A stretch of 64,000 nucleotides of DNA from Salegentibacter sp036568425 (GTDB lineage: Bacteria > Bacteroidota > Bacteroidia > Flavobacteriales > Flavobacteriaceae). The stretch spans positions 1 through 64,000 of the forward strand of contig NZ_DATCSO010000081.1 of assembly GCF_036568425.1 (NCBI RefSeq). The letters run 5' to 3'. Below are positions 15,864 to 24,738 of this stretch, in pieces. The first letter of the stretch is position 1. Every line of letters starts with the position of its first letter. Below the pieces are notes generated by a model that saw only the letters and a program-made list of their open reading frames with translations, was not told where the DNA came from and made no database searches. The position numbers were made by a program, and so were the translations under genes.

Positions 15864-15867
15864 CATT

Positions 15868-16548
15868 ATGAAGATTATTATTTTAGCCGCAGGAATTGGT
15901 TCCCGCCTGGGTAATCCTTTTCCAAAACCTTTAACCCCTTTAAAAGGAGGAAAAAGCATTATGGAAAGACAGGTGGAGAATTTGTCGCAAAATTTTAATG
16001 AGCATGATATTTCGGTGGTCGTCGGATTTAAAAAGGATCTTATCATGGAGCGATTTCCAGACCTCACCTATATTTACAATCAATTCTTTGATGCTACCAA
16101 CACCTCCAAGAGTTTGTTGAAGGCCCTGAAGAAATACCGCAATGAAGATGTACTGTGGATTAACGGCGATGTAATCTTCGATGTTGAACTCTTTTCTGTT
16201 TTAAACCAGGAGATCGAAAAAAAGAATTCTTTTGTCTCCGTCAATACCTCCAGAGTAGCCGAAGAAGAAGTTAAGTACACTTTAAAAAACGGATATATTG
16301 ATGAGCTTTCTAAACAGGTAAAAGACGGCCTGGGGGAAGCTGTAGGTATAAATTTTATCTCCAGAAAAGATATGCCGGTATTCCTGGAGCAGCTTGAAAA
16401 TTGTGATGACAACGATTACTTTGAAAAAGGTATAGAAATGGCCATCGAACGGGACGACCTAAAAATAAAGGCTGTAGATATTTCAAATTTCAGGTGCATG
16501 GAAGTAGATTTTAAAGAAGACCTCGAAGCTGCAAACAATATGTTCTAA
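15868..16548 (+). CDS. Sugar/alditol-phosphate nucleotidyltransferase (LicC/CTP-transferase-like)
   Basis: A 226-residue nucleotidyltransferase. The nucleotide-binding loop IILAAGIGSRLG with FPKPLTPLKGGKSIMER is at residues 4-34, the metal-binding Asp is in WINGDVIF, and CMEVDF supplies the second acidic position. Overall form is like the phosphocholine/alditol-phosphate cytidylyltransferases (LicC, IspD-related) rather than hexose-1-phosphate enzymes. Its neighbour one base downstream resembles CDP-glycerol transferases, so a CDP-activated product is likely. Substrate unproven. Confidence 0.75.
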   Translation: MKIIILAAGIGSRLGNPFPKPLTPLKGGKSIMERQVENLSQNFNEHDISVVVGFKKDLIMERFPDLTYIYNQFFDATNTSKSLLKALKKYRNEDVLWINGDVIFDVELFSVLNQEIEKKNSFVSVNTSRVAEEEVKYTLKNGYIDELSKQVKDGLGEAVGINFISRKDMPVFLEQLENCDDNDYFEKGIEMAIERDDLKIKAVDISNFRCMEVDFKEDLEAANNMF

Positions 16549-16549
16549 T

Positions 16550-17605
16550 ATGAAATTCACACTCTTTTGCCAGAATCCTTATGCCTTCGGGATTTTAAAA
16601 CCCATAATGCAGAACCTGAAGGAAAGAGGAGATAAATATTTGTGGTTTCTAACTCCCAATCTTTCGGGTAAATTTCCTTTTGAGAACGAACCCCACACAT
16701 TTGATATGGAGGAGCTCATCTCCTTTGAAAGCGATGCTATTCTGTGTCCGGGAAATGAGGTGCCTCATTATTTACGCGGAGTAAAAGTGCAAATTTTTCA
16801 TGGCCTTGCAGGGGAGAAAAAGGGACATTTCAGAATACGTCATTATTTTGATCTTTATCTCACCCAGGGGCCATATTTCACCCGGAGATTTAATGAGTTA
16901 AAACAAAAACACCAGAATTTCGAGGTCATGGAAACCGGATGGCCTAAACTGGACATCTACGGAAAAGATGCCCAGAAATATGAAGCAGAGAAAGATCAAC
17001 TCTTAAAAGAACACGCTGCTTCAAAAATGGTACTTTACGCCCCTACCTTTTCTCCTTCTCTCACCTCTGCTCCTTTTCTGGTTAAGGAAATAGAGAAACT
17101 TGCCACAAATAAAGAATACCTGGTGGTAATCAAGTTTCATGACCTGATGGCTCCTAAAATTATCGCTCAGTATAAAGCGCTGGCTGCCAAAAAAGAAAAT
17201 ATTGTTTTTGAGGAAGAGCCCAACATCGTTAAGTTCCTTCTAATGGCAGATATCATGATAAGTGATACTTCCTCGGTAGTCTATGAATTCCTCCTGTTAG
17301 ACAAACCTGTTATCACCTACAGAAATAACTCCGAGAAAATCCTTTGGGACGATCAGAAAAACTATGCTAATCTTACCGAAAAAGTGGCTGAAAACCTCGA
17401 AAAAGATGAATTTAGAAAGAAGAGGAAAATTGTGATCTCAGAATACCACCCATACAACGACGGGCAGTCTGCCAGCAGAATGCTAGATGCGGTGGAAAAA
17501 TACATCGAAGAAAACGGGGTTCCTCAAAAAAGGAAACTTCCGTTCCTAAGAAGAAGGAAAATGAACAAAATGTTCAAACAAAATAGAAGAAACTTTAGAA
17601 ATTAA
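16550..17605 (+). CDS. CDP-glycerol glycerophosphotransferase family protein
   Basis: A 351-residue GT-B-like protein of the TagB/TagF superfamily that transfers polyol phosphate from a CDP donor. Visible marks are QIFHGLAGEKK (acceptor side), VMETGWPKLD, VLYAPTFSPS, VVIKFHD and the catalytic-region MISDTSSVVYEFLLLDKPVI. Teichoic acid enzymes are Gram-positive; in a Gram-negative cell the product would decorate LPS or another surface glycan. It starts one base after the nucleotidyltransferase stop. The basic C-terminal tail suggests membrane association. Confidence 0.85.
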   Translation: MKFTLFCQNPYAFGILKPIMQNLKERGDKYLWFLTPNLSGKFPFENEPHTFDMEELISFESDAILCPGNEVPHYLRGVKVQIFHGLAGEKKGHFRIRHYFDLYLTQGPYFTRRFNELKQKHQNFEVMETGWPKLDIYGKDAQKYEAEKDQLLKEHAASKMVLYAPTFSPSLTSAPFLVKEIEKLATNKEYLVVIKFHDLMAPKIIAQYKALAAKKENIVFEEEPNIVKFLLMADIMISDTSSVVYEFLLLDKPVITYRNNSEKILWDDQKNYANLTEKVAENLEKDEFRKKRKIVISEYHPYNDGQSASRMLDAVEKYIEENGVPQKRKLPFLRRRKMNKMFKQNRRNFRN

Positions 17606-17621
17606 TTTGCAGGGCAGGTTA

Positions 17622-18371
17622 CTATTTCCAGAATTTTAATCTCTTTTTTAGCGCTTTTTTTCTTCTGAATTTTTCCTGAAACTGGTTGGTAAAGAACCAC
17701 ATTTGTTCAAAAACCTCATTCTCCGGTTTGTCAATCAACGATGAATATTCATTCGCCATGATTCTAATCATGTCCCTATTAGGTGTAAGACGGGAGAAGT
17801 TCATCATGCGTTGAGTAAAATTCAGTTTACCGAAATTCATTCGGTTTAGATCTACCAGAAAAAATTTATAGTCCCCCTCATTTAGATTAATTAGGGTATT
17901 GCCCGGGGAATGATCCAGAAATTCGACTTCCTGCTCGTGAAGGTAGAAGGTAAACCGCGTAAATGCACGTAAAATAGCCTCATGCCCTTCCTGGTTAAGA
18001 TTTATTTCCCTGAAGGTGAGATCTGCTTTAAGCTGTTGGCTTACATAGTAACTGTTTAAAAACTGAAGAGAAGTGGTTTTCTCGACATAGGCAATCGGGG
18101 TTGGAGTGCCAATTCCCTTCCTTCGTAAAATCTGAGCATAATTATAAGACCTTTCAGCCTTGGATTTCCTAAAAAACCGATAGGCAATTTTATTTATTGC
18201 ATTGGGAACTTTAAAGGATTTAATATTTATTTGCTCCCCATTTAAATCAAAAAGTTTGATAATATTCCTCTTCCCGTTTCCATAGATTTCCCCTTCATCA
18301 CTAAAGTTTTTAATAAAGTGAAAAATCTGGTCCTTCCGGTTCTGGTATTGGGGAGAAACTATTATTTTCAT
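17622..18371 (-). CDS. Lipopolysaccharide kinase (InaA/KdkA-like) family protein
   Basis: A 249-residue protein-kinase-fold protein of the LPS kinase group. The basic AYRFFRKSKAERSYNYA segment, the HRD-like FLDHSPGNTLI (catalytic loop) and the DFG-like FFLVDLNRMNFG (metal-binding Asp) are recognisable. An open frame extends 20 codons upstream, but the ATG at 18369-18371 overlaps the previous gene's TGA (ATGA), a normal coupling point, so it is chosen. The enzyme likely phosphorylates a core sugar. It forms a two-gene operon with the GT2 gene. Confidence 0.8.
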   Translation of the reverse strand: MKIIVSPQYQNRKDQIFHFIKNFSDEGEIYGNGKRNIIKLFDLNGEQINIKSFKVPNAINKIAYRFFRKSKAERSYNYAQILRRKGIGTPTPIAYVEKTTSLQFLNSYYVSQQLKADLTFREINLNQEGHEAILRAFTRFTFYLHEQEVEFLDHSPGNTLINLNEGDYKFFLVDLNRMNFGKLNFTQRMMNFSRLTPNRDMIRIMANEYSSLIDKPENEVFEQMWFFTNQFQEKFRRKKALKKRLKFWK

Positions 18372-19183
18372 TCTATCGGTTTGTTCATTGAGTTTTGAGC
18401 TAAGTATTTGGCTACCCCATTCTCGCACCATTGCTTATTTTCTTTAATAGTGCGTTGCTGAATTTTAGAATTAGCTTTTAGAAATTCTTTAGATTTTTCA
18501 GGATGATAAATGTGGTAAACAATCCCGCCATATCGCAATCGTTTCCCTTTTATATTTTTATTTAGCAACCTAATCACAAACTCAGAATCTTCCCTGCCCC
18601 AACCTTCCATAGTTTCGTCGTATCCGTTTACAGCTATAAAATCTTCTCTCCAATAAGAAAGATTACACCCGCGTGTCTTTTCTGAAAAATCAGATTTTGG
18701 CTTGTAAAGATCTTGAAAAACGGGAATTCTAATATTGCGGGTTTTATTTTTTATGCCCGGGGAAAAGAAAGAGAATTCAGCTTTATTTAAGTTCAAAACC
18801 TTCTCTACGGCTCCTGGTTTAATATTAACCCTGGAACCAAATAAGAATACACCTGGTTCTGCCCGGGCAAGATGGTCTTTTATAAAATCCTTATGCATGA
18901 TGCAATCGCCATCTATCTGAATAACGTACTCTGCAGTAACCTGAGCCAAAGCTTTATTAAGAATTGCAGACTTACGAAATCCCCTGTCCTCCTGCCAGAT
19001 ATGATTAACTTTCAATTTAATCGTTCTCCTGAAATCTTCTATAACTTCCCTGGTTTCCTTTCCCGAGCCATCATCAGCAATAATAACCTCATCTGGATAA
19101 ACCGACTGATTTCGAAAGCTTTTCAATACAAGCTTTAAGGCCTCCGGCCAGTTATAAGTAGAGATAATTAAGGCAGATTTCAT
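18368..19183 (-). CDS. Glycosyltransferase family 2 (GT-A, with galactosyltransferase-like C-terminal part)
   Basis: A 271-residue inverting GT-A enzyme. The N-terminus SALIISTYNWPEAL and VIIADDGSG form the nucleotide site, IQIDGDC is the DxD metal motif, and EGWGREDSEF is the C-terminal acidic motif that also marks the Glyco_transf_7C domain. A TTG two codons upstream is ignored; the ATG is at 19181-19183. It is translationally coupled to the downstream LPS kinase-like gene, which points to LPS outer core assembly. Confidence 0.88.
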   Translation of the reverse strand: MKSALIISTYNWPEALKLVLKSFRNQSVYPDEVIIADDGSGKETREVIEDFRRTIKLKVNHIWQEDRGFRKSAILNKALAQVTAEYVIQIDGDCIMHKDFIKDHLARAEPGVFLFGSRVNIKPGAVEKVLNLNKAEFSFFSPGIKNKTRNIRIPVFQDLYKPKSDFSEKTRGCNLSYWREDFIAVNGYDETMEGWGREDSEFVIRLLNKNIKGKRLRYGGIVYHIYHPEKSKEFLKANSKIQQRTIKENKQWCENGVAKYLAQNSMNKPIE

Positions 19184-19407
19184 TTCCAAATCATTGCTTT
19201 TAATAAGGCCTGATGGCCTTGCAAAGGTAAAGTTTTAATTAAATATAGCTTAATACAATTAGCCGAAGCTTAGTCTTGCCAGCAAGTATGGTATAACGGC
19301 TCATTGCGATTCCTGAAATTAAATCTGTAATTTAGCTGCCGGTTTTAAACCTGTAGTGATTTCCAAAATTTGGAAATAAATGCTTTTCTAAATTTAATTA
19401 AGCTATT

Positions 19408-20526
19408 TTGAAAATTCTTCATGTTTCGGGAGTGAAAAACTGGGGTGGTGGTGAAAACCAAATACAGTTGCTTTGCCGGGAATTCAAGAATCATCATCCA
19501 GAAATTGAAAACCTAATTCTTTGTATTAAAGATGGAAGCTTAGCCAGGCATTTAGAAAAAACAAATTTAAAGTTTCATACTGCTCCTCTGGCCCTTAAAA
19601 TTGATCCCAGGTTTATTCTCAAATTAATTAGGGTTTGTAACCTGGAAAAAATAGACCTAATCCATTTACACGATCCTACTGCCCTAAGTCTGGCAGTGAT
19701 GGCTGATCATTTTAAAGAACTTCCTCCCTTTGTTTTAAGCAAAAAAACGAGTTTTCCTATAAAACCGAGAAGGCAAAGCCTTTATAAGTACAATTATCCC
19801 AAGATCAAAAAAATCTTTTGTGTTTCAGAAGCAACCCGCAAGATTTGTATTAAAAGCATTAAATTTCCCGAAAAGGTCTTAACCCTTTATCATGGGATTG
19901 ACAGGAATTCACAGGCATCTTCCAGGAACACTTACAATATCAGGGACCGCCTTAAAATTCCTGTAGAAAAAAAAATTATTGGTAATATTGGCAATCATAT
20001 AAGAGCAAAAGATCTTCATACACTAATAAAGACTGCAAACCAACTTATAAATTTTGAAAACAGAAGCGACTTTCATTTTGTTCAAATTGGGAAGTTTGCA
20101 AAGGAACGTACCAATTTGCTTAAATTGGCGGTGAAACAATACGGTTTGGAGGAAAATTTTAGCTTCCTGGGCTTTCGTGAAAATGCTTCGGCACTTATTC
20201 CTCAATTCGATATTTCCATAATGACTTCTCAAAGTGAGGGCCTGCCACAATTTATTTTTGAATCCTTCTTTCATAAGGTTCCGGTAATTAGCACCTCGGT
20301 GGGCGGAATCCCCGAAATTATAAGCCATAAATCCAATGGTTTACTGGCAGAGGCCCACGACGATAAAAAATTATGCGAAAACATCTTGTTTTTAGTTAAT
20401 AATGAAGAATTGATCCCGAAATTTGCAGAAATTTCCCATCAGAAGTTATTGAAGAATTTCACTTCTGAATTAATGGCGGAAAAAACTTTAACCGAATATA
20501 AAAAAATACTCAATGAGCGATTATAA
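19408..20526 (+). CDS. Glycosyltransferase family 4 (group 1), TTG start
   Basis: A 372-residue GT-B enzyme. The N-terminal MKILHVSGVKNWGGGENQ holds the glycine-rich acceptor loop, and the donor-site E-x7-E region reads SQSEGLPQFIFESFFHKVP followed by STSVGGIPEII. No ATG occurs in frame before about residue 100, and the conserved first beta strand requires the TTG at 19408, so this is a real TTG start. The last 14 bases overlap the next gene. Confidence 0.9.
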   Translation: MKILHVSGVKNWGGGENQIQLLCREFKNHHPEIENLILCIKDGSLARHLEKTNLKFHTAPLALKIDPRFILKLIRVCNLEKIDLIHLHDPTALSLAVMADHFKELPPFVLSKKTSFPIKPRRQSLYKYNYPKIKKIFCVSEATRKICIKSIKFPEKVLTLYHGIDRNSQASSRNTYNIRDRLKIPVEKKIIGNIGNHIRAKDLHTLIKTANQLINFENRSDFHFVQIGKFAKERTNLLKLAVKQYGLEENFSFLGFRENASALIPQFDISIMTSQSEGLPQFIFESFFHKVPVISTSVGGIPEIISHKSNGLLAEAHDDKKLCENILFLVNNEELIPKFAEISHQKLLKNFTSELMAEKTLTEYKKILNERL

Positions 20527-21082
20527 AACCGAGATGCAAAATTGCATGGAAACCCTTAAACGCGGGGGACTCATCCTTTATCCTACCGATACCGTTTGGG
20601 GAATTGGCTGCGATGCTACTAATGCAGATGCGGTAGAGAAAGTCTATGCTTTAAAAAAACGCAAAGAAAGTCAGGCGTTAATTTGTCTTGTTTCAGATTA
20701 TAAAATGCTTAATCAGTTTGTGGAAGACGTGCCGGAAGTGGCTTACGATATCCTGAAATATGCCAATAAACCCACCACCATAATCTATGACGATCCTATA
20801 AGAGTTGCCGAGAACCTTATCGCCGATGATAATTCGCTGGCCATTAGGGTTTCTAAAGATAAATTCAGCAATGAGTTGGTTAAAAGATTTAGAAAACCTA
20901 TCGTTTCCACCTCGGCTAATATAAGTGGTGAAAAAACCCCGAAATCCTTTGCCGAAATTAGCCCCGAGATTTTAAAAGGTGTTGACTATGTAGTAAACTT
21001 GCAGCGCTCAAAACAGTCTGGTAAACCTTCAGCTATAATCAAGTTAACAAACGACGGCAAGGTGACAGTGATTAGAAAATAA
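20513..21082 (+). CDS. tsaC: L-threonylcarbamoyladenylate synthase (Sua5/YciO/YrdC family)
   Basis: A 189-residue YrdC-domain enzyme making the TC-AMP intermediate for the universal tRNA modification t6A37. GGLILYPTDTVWGIGCDA, the KKRKESQALICLV segment, the ATP-binding SLAIRVSKDK and IVSTSANISGE are all present. The length is that of stand-alone TsaC (no Sua5 domain). It overlaps the GT4 gene by 14 bp and is therefore probably co-transcribed with it, without functional connection. Confidence 0.94.
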   Translation: MSDYKTEMQNCMETLKRGGLILYPTDTVWGIGCDATNADAVEKVYALKKRKESQALICLVSDYKMLNQFVEDVPEVAYDILKYANKPTTIIYDDPIRVAENLIADDNSLAIRVSKDKFSNELVKRFRKPIVSTSANISGEKTPKSFAEISPEILKGVDYVVNLQRSKQSGKPSAIIKLTNDGKVTVIRK

Positions 21083-21101
21083 ACTGTTCGCCACACGAAT
21101 T

Positions 21102-21475
21102 ATGGCTGAAATTATTTACAAAGAAGAAGTTATGCTATTATTGGTGCTTTATTCAATGTTTATAATCACCTGGGAAGCGGCTTTTCACTAATTGTATATA
21201 AAGACGCATTGTAATTAGAGTTTAATTCGTTGAACATCCCTTTTGAAAGAGAAAAAGAATATACAGTCTCCTATAAAGGGAAAATTTTACTACATAGATT
21301 TTATGCCGACTTTGTAGTTTTCGAAAAAATAATTCTGGAAATAAAAGCTGTAGAAAATATTAATGACAGGCATATTTCCCAGTGTATATATTATCTAAAA
21401 GTTTCAGAAAACAGATTGGCTATCATAGCTAATTTCCACAGAGATTTACTGGATCATAAAAGGATTGTTTTATAA
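21102..21475 (+). pseudogene. GxxExxY family protein, frameshifted and interrupted
   Basis: Read with a frame correction, the segment spells a nearly complete GxxExxY protein: MAEIIYKEE, then (shifted by one base near 21130) YAIIGALFNVYNHLGSGF and VYKDAL, an in-frame TAA at 21212-21214, and the C-terminal part FEREKEYTVSYKGK, DFVVFEKIILEIKAV, INDRHISQCIYYLK. The remaining 81-codon piece (from a TTG at 21230) is unlikely to work alone. GxxExxY proteins are nuclease-like, widely scattered and of unknown role. Two independent lesions indicate decay rather than a single sequencing error. Confidence 0.85.
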
Positions 21476-21711
21476 TTATTAGAAAAAAATTCAATCCAAC
21501 TAATAGTAAAATCTGGCTAAATCTTATCCAAAATTCAATAAGGTTAAAAGGAAAAAATCAGGTTAACTATTTAATCCTATCTTTAAATAAAAGCAAGGCT
21601 AAATTTTAGAACCTGTTGTGTATGTACTAAATTTGCAACGCAAAAAATTGCATAAGAAGCGGAGTTAAAAGCACTCCACAGTAATACTGAAATACCCCAA
21701 ATACCCCTAAG
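21476..21711 (+). promoter_or_regulatory. Intergenic region with promoter for the CCA-adding enzyme
   Basis: AT-rich spacer. TAAATTTG at 21628-21635 matches the TAnnTTTG -7 box and would give a leader of about 70 nt. GGAGTTAAAAGCACTCC at 21661-21677 can form a small hairpin in that leader. Nothing else is recognisable. Confidence 0.4.
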
Positions 21712-23130
21712 GTGGAGAATTACAAGAACGCCCTAACTCATAATATTTTTAAAGTAATTTCTGAAGCTTCTGAAGAGCTTCAACTGGAAAGCTACGTAAT
21801 TGGTGGCTTTGTACGTGATTACCTCCTCAAACGCGGGGAACCAAAAGATATAGATATTGTCGCGGTAGGCAGTGGAATCGACCTGGCAAAAAAAGTAGCA
21901 GAAAAACTTCCGCATAAACCAAAAGTTCAGATTTTCAAAACCTATGGTACGGCTATGCTTAGGGCCTTTGATATGGAAGTTGAATTTGTTGGTGCCCGCA
22001 GAGAAAGTTATCAAAAAGACAGTCGGAAACCCCTGGTAGAAGACGGAACACTTGTAGACGATCAAAACCGCAGAGATTTCACGATAAATGCTCTGGCTCT
22101 TGGCCTTAATGAAAAACATTACGGGGATCTTCTGGATCCTTTTAATGGATTAGAAGACCTGAAGGCTAAAATAATCAGGACTCCTCTGGATCCCGATATC
22201 ACTTATTCCGACGATCCTTTACGAATGCTACGTGCAATCAGGTTTGCAACTCAGTTAAACTTTAAAATCGAGAAGGAATCTCTGGAAGCAATCTCCAGAA
22301 ATAAAAACCGGATTAAAATAATTTCCAAAGAAAGGATTACTGAAGAGCTTCATAAGATTTTGCTCGCCGATAAGCCTTCCAAAGGTTTCTCCCTGTTACA
22401 TAAAACAGGTTTGCTTCAAATTATAATGCCTGAACTCACTGCACTTGAAGGTATAGACGAGATCGAAGGCCAGCGTCATAAAGACAACTTCTGGCATACC
22501 CTTGAGGTGGTTGATAATATTTCAGAAAACACCGATGATCTTTGGTTGCGGTGGGCAGCACTTTTACACGATATAGGGAAAGCCCCTACTAAGAAATTCC
22601 ACAAAAAAATAGGATGGACCTTTCACGGACATGAATTTGTAGGTGCGAAAATGGTCTATAAGCTTTTTAAACGCTTACGATTACCACTTAACGAAAAAAT
22701 GAAATTCGTTCAGAAACTGGTATTAATGAGCTCCCGGCCCATCGCTATAGTAGATAATGATGTGACCGATTCTGCGGTACGCCGACTTATTTTTGATGCC
22801 GGCCAAGATATAGAAGATCTTATGACACTTTGCGAAGCCGATATTACCACGAAAAACCCCAAACGCTTTAAAAGGTATCATAACAACTTTAAACTGGTAC
22901 GCTCAAAGATGAAAGAGGTGGAAGAGCGCGATCAAGTTCGAAATTTCCAACCTCCTGTTACCGGTGAGGAGATAATGGAGACCTTCAATATTAAACCTTC
23001 AAGAGAAATAGGGATTATAAAGGAAAGCATCAAGGAAGCAATCCTGGAAGGTGAAATCCCTAATGAACATGAAGCTGCAAGGGAATTAATGCTAAAAAAA
23101 GGAAAGGAGCTTGGTTTAAAGGCTAACTGA
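21712..23130 (+). CDS. cca: CCA-adding tRNA nucleotidyltransferase with HD domain, GTG start
   Basis: A 472-residue class II nucleotidyltransferase. The head domain has SYVIGGFVRDYLL and the metal-binding DIDIVAVG (DxD) at about residues 26-52, then RRDFTINALAL and DPLRMLRAIRFA. The C-terminal HD domain shows LLHDIGKAPTKKF. It adds or repairs the 3' CCA end of tRNA, although a poly(A) polymerase function cannot be excluded from sequence alone. The start is GTG at 21712; no earlier in-frame ATG exists and the family N-terminus begins here. Confidence 0.92.
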   Translation: MENYKNALTHNIFKVISEASEELQLESYVIGGFVRDYLLKRGEPKDIDIVAVGSGIDLAKKVAEKLPHKPKVQIFKTYGTAMLRAFDMEVEFVGARRESYQKDSRKPLVEDGTLVDDQNRRDFTINALALGLNEKHYGDLLDPFNGLEDLKAKIIRTPLDPDITYSDDPLRMLRAIRFATQLNFKIEKESLEAISRNKNRIKIISKERITEELHKILLADKPSKGFSLLHKTGLLQIIMPELTALEGIDEIEGQRHKDNFWHTLEVVDNISENTDDLWLRWAALLHDIGKAPTKKFHKKIGWTFHGHEFVGAKMVYKLFKRLRLPLNEKMKFVQKLVLMSSRPIAIVDNDVTDSAVRRLIFDAGQDIEDLMTLCEADITTKNPKRFKRYHNNFKLVRSKMKEVEERDQVRNFQPPVTGEEIMETFNIKPSREIGIIKESIKEAILEGEIPNEHEAARELMLKKGKELGLKAN

Positions 23131-23173
23131 GGTTCTTTTGAAAATTATAATATAAGCCTATAATGTTCATCAG

Positions 23174-24187
23174 ATGAAAGACAATAAAAAAGTAGTTTAC
23201 TGGCTGTTTACGGGTTGCATTCTAATTTTTATAATGGTGGTTGTTGGTGGCATAACGCGACTTACACATTCCGGTTTATCGATTTCAGATTATAAACTTG
23301 TTACGGGTACTATTCCTCCAATGAATGAGCAAGAGTGGACAGAGGCCTTTGAGTATTATAAGCAGTTTCCCGAATATCAAAAGATTAACTATCATTTTAC
23401 ACTAGAGGAATTTAAAGATATTTATTTCTGGGAGTGGCTGCACCGTGTCCTTGGCAGGCTAATTGGCATAGTTTTTATCATCCCTTTTCTATATTTCCTT
23501 ATTACCAAACAACTCACCAAACCCACTATCAAAAAATCCATCATTCTTTTATTCCTTGGCGGGTTTCAGGGTTTCCTAGGCTGGTACATGGTAAAAAGCG
23601 GTTTGGTAGATATGCCAGATGTAAGTCATTACAGATTGGCGGCCCACCTCACCACTGCATTTATAACTTTCGCATATACCTTATGGGTGGCCCTCGACCT
23701 TATTTATCCCAATAGAAGTAGTATAGATAAAGGCTTTAGAAACCTGTTAAGATTTGGGATGATTATTCTTATCATACAAATCATTTGGGGAGCTTTTGTA
23801 GCCGGGCTTGATGCAGGCTTTATTCATAACACCTGGCCACTAATGGCCGAAGGAAAATTAATGCATGAAAGCGTTTGGATCGAAAAGGAACCGCTTTTAC
23901 TGAATTTTATTGAAGGAAAAAGTGGGGTACAGTTCGTGCATAGATATCTTGCGTATATTGTTGCAGGTGTCATCCTTTACATCTGGTACAGGTCAAAAAA
24001 ACTAATCCCTGAATATCAACACCCAACAGCCATAAATGCACTATTGATATTACTGGGACTTCAGTTCCTGCTTGGCGTATTAACTTTAATACTTTATGTA
24101 CCGGTTTGGCTGGGAGTTGCCCACCAGGTTGGTGCATTTTTTCTCCTGGCGGCTATGACCTATACCCTGCACAGATTTACCAAATAA
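23174..24187 (+). CDS. ctaA: Heme A synthase (CtaA/COX15)
   Basis: A 337-residue integral membrane protein with about eight transmembrane helices, converting heme O to heme A for cytochrome aa3-type oxidases. The conserved His residues are in TRLTHSGLS, EWLHRVLGR, DVSHYRLAAHL, VQFVHRYLAY and VAHQVGAF. The length and the HNTWPLM loop place it in the long (COX15-like) type found in Bacteroidota and mitochondria, which lack the Cys pair of Bacillus CtaA. It indicates aerobic respiration with heme A. Confidence 0.95.
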   Translation: MKDNKKVVYWLFTGCILIFIMVVVGGITRLTHSGLSISDYKLVTGTIPPMNEQEWTEAFEYYKQFPEYQKINYHFTLEEFKDIYFWEWLHRVLGRLIGIVFIIPFLYFLITKQLTKPTIKKSIILLFLGGFQGFLGWYMVKSGLVDMPDVSHYRLAAHLTTAFITFAYTLWVALDLIYPNRSSIDKGFRNLLRFGMIILIIQIIWGAFVAGLDAGFIHNTWPLMAEGKLMHESVWIEKEPLLLNFIEGKSGVQFVHRYLAYIVAGVILYIWYRSKKLIPEYQHPTAINALLILLGLQFLLGVLTLILYVPVWLGVAHQVGAFFLLAAMTYTLHRFTK

Positions 24188-24210
24188 CTTTCATTCTCGT
24201 CTAAAAAACG

Positions 24211-24218
24211 TAACTTTG
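24211..24218 (+). promoter_or_regulatory. -7 promoter box for the PRiA4-type gene
   Basis: TAACTTTG matches TAnnTTTG 19 bp before the ATG at 24238. No convincing -33 element was seen. Confidence 0.4.
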
Positions 24219-24237
24219 GAGCCTTAAAATTTTTATT

Positions 24238-24738
24238 ATGGTTTACAGATTTAGAGTAATTCTCGATGCAGAGGAAGATGTGTTCAGAGATATAGAAATA
24301 CTTCAGGAAAGTACATTGGAGGACCTCCATAATACTATCGTTCAGTCCTTTGGGTTTGATGGCGCAGAAATGGCTTCATTTTACCTTAGTGACGAAGACT
24401 GGAACCAGGGAGAAGAAATTTCACAGTTTGATATGGGTGGAGAGGTTCGCCTTATGAATGAAACCAGCCTGGAAAGTATTCTGGACGAGAAAAACAGAAA
24501 AATCATCTACGTATACGATTTTTTAAATATGTGGACCTTCCTTATTGAACTTGGAGAAATCGCTGAAATTGAAGAAGGCCGGGACTACCCTAACCTTATG
24601 TTCGTGCACGGACAGCTACCGGATTCGGCCCCGGATAAGGATTTTGTTGGCGAAGACGACGGTCCTGCCGGTGAATTTGATGATGATCTGGATATTGACG
24701 ATTACGACAATTTGTCTTTTGACGAAAACTGGAATTAA
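24238..24738 (+). CDS. Plasmid pRiA4b ORF-3-like family protein
   Basis: A 166-residue cytoplasmic protein with a ubiquitin-like N-terminal fold: MVYRFRVILDAEEDVFRDIEI, TLEDLHNTIVQSFGF and MASFYLSDEDW are the family marks. The C-terminal 50 residues are very acidic (DDDLDIDDYD). Despite its name the family is common on Bacteroidota chromosomes and no transposon features are nearby. Function unknown. Confidence 0.8.
   Translation: MVYRFRVILDAEEDVFRDIEILQESTLEDLHNTIVQSFGFDGAEMASFYLSDEDWNQGEEISQFDMGGEVRLMNETSLESILDEKNRKIIYVYDFLNMWTFLIELGEIAEIEEGRDYPNLMFVHGQLPDSAPDKDFVGEDDGPAGEFDDDLDIDDYDNLSFDENWN

Noticed and set aside
18372..18431. Extended start of the LPS kinase-like gene
   Set aside because: It would overlap the GT2 gene by 60 bp; the ATGA junction is the normal coupled start.
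24238..24738. Mobile-element origin for the pRiA4 ORF-3-like gene
   Set aside because: The name comes from a plasmid, but there is no transposase, inverted terminal repeat or target duplication nearby.
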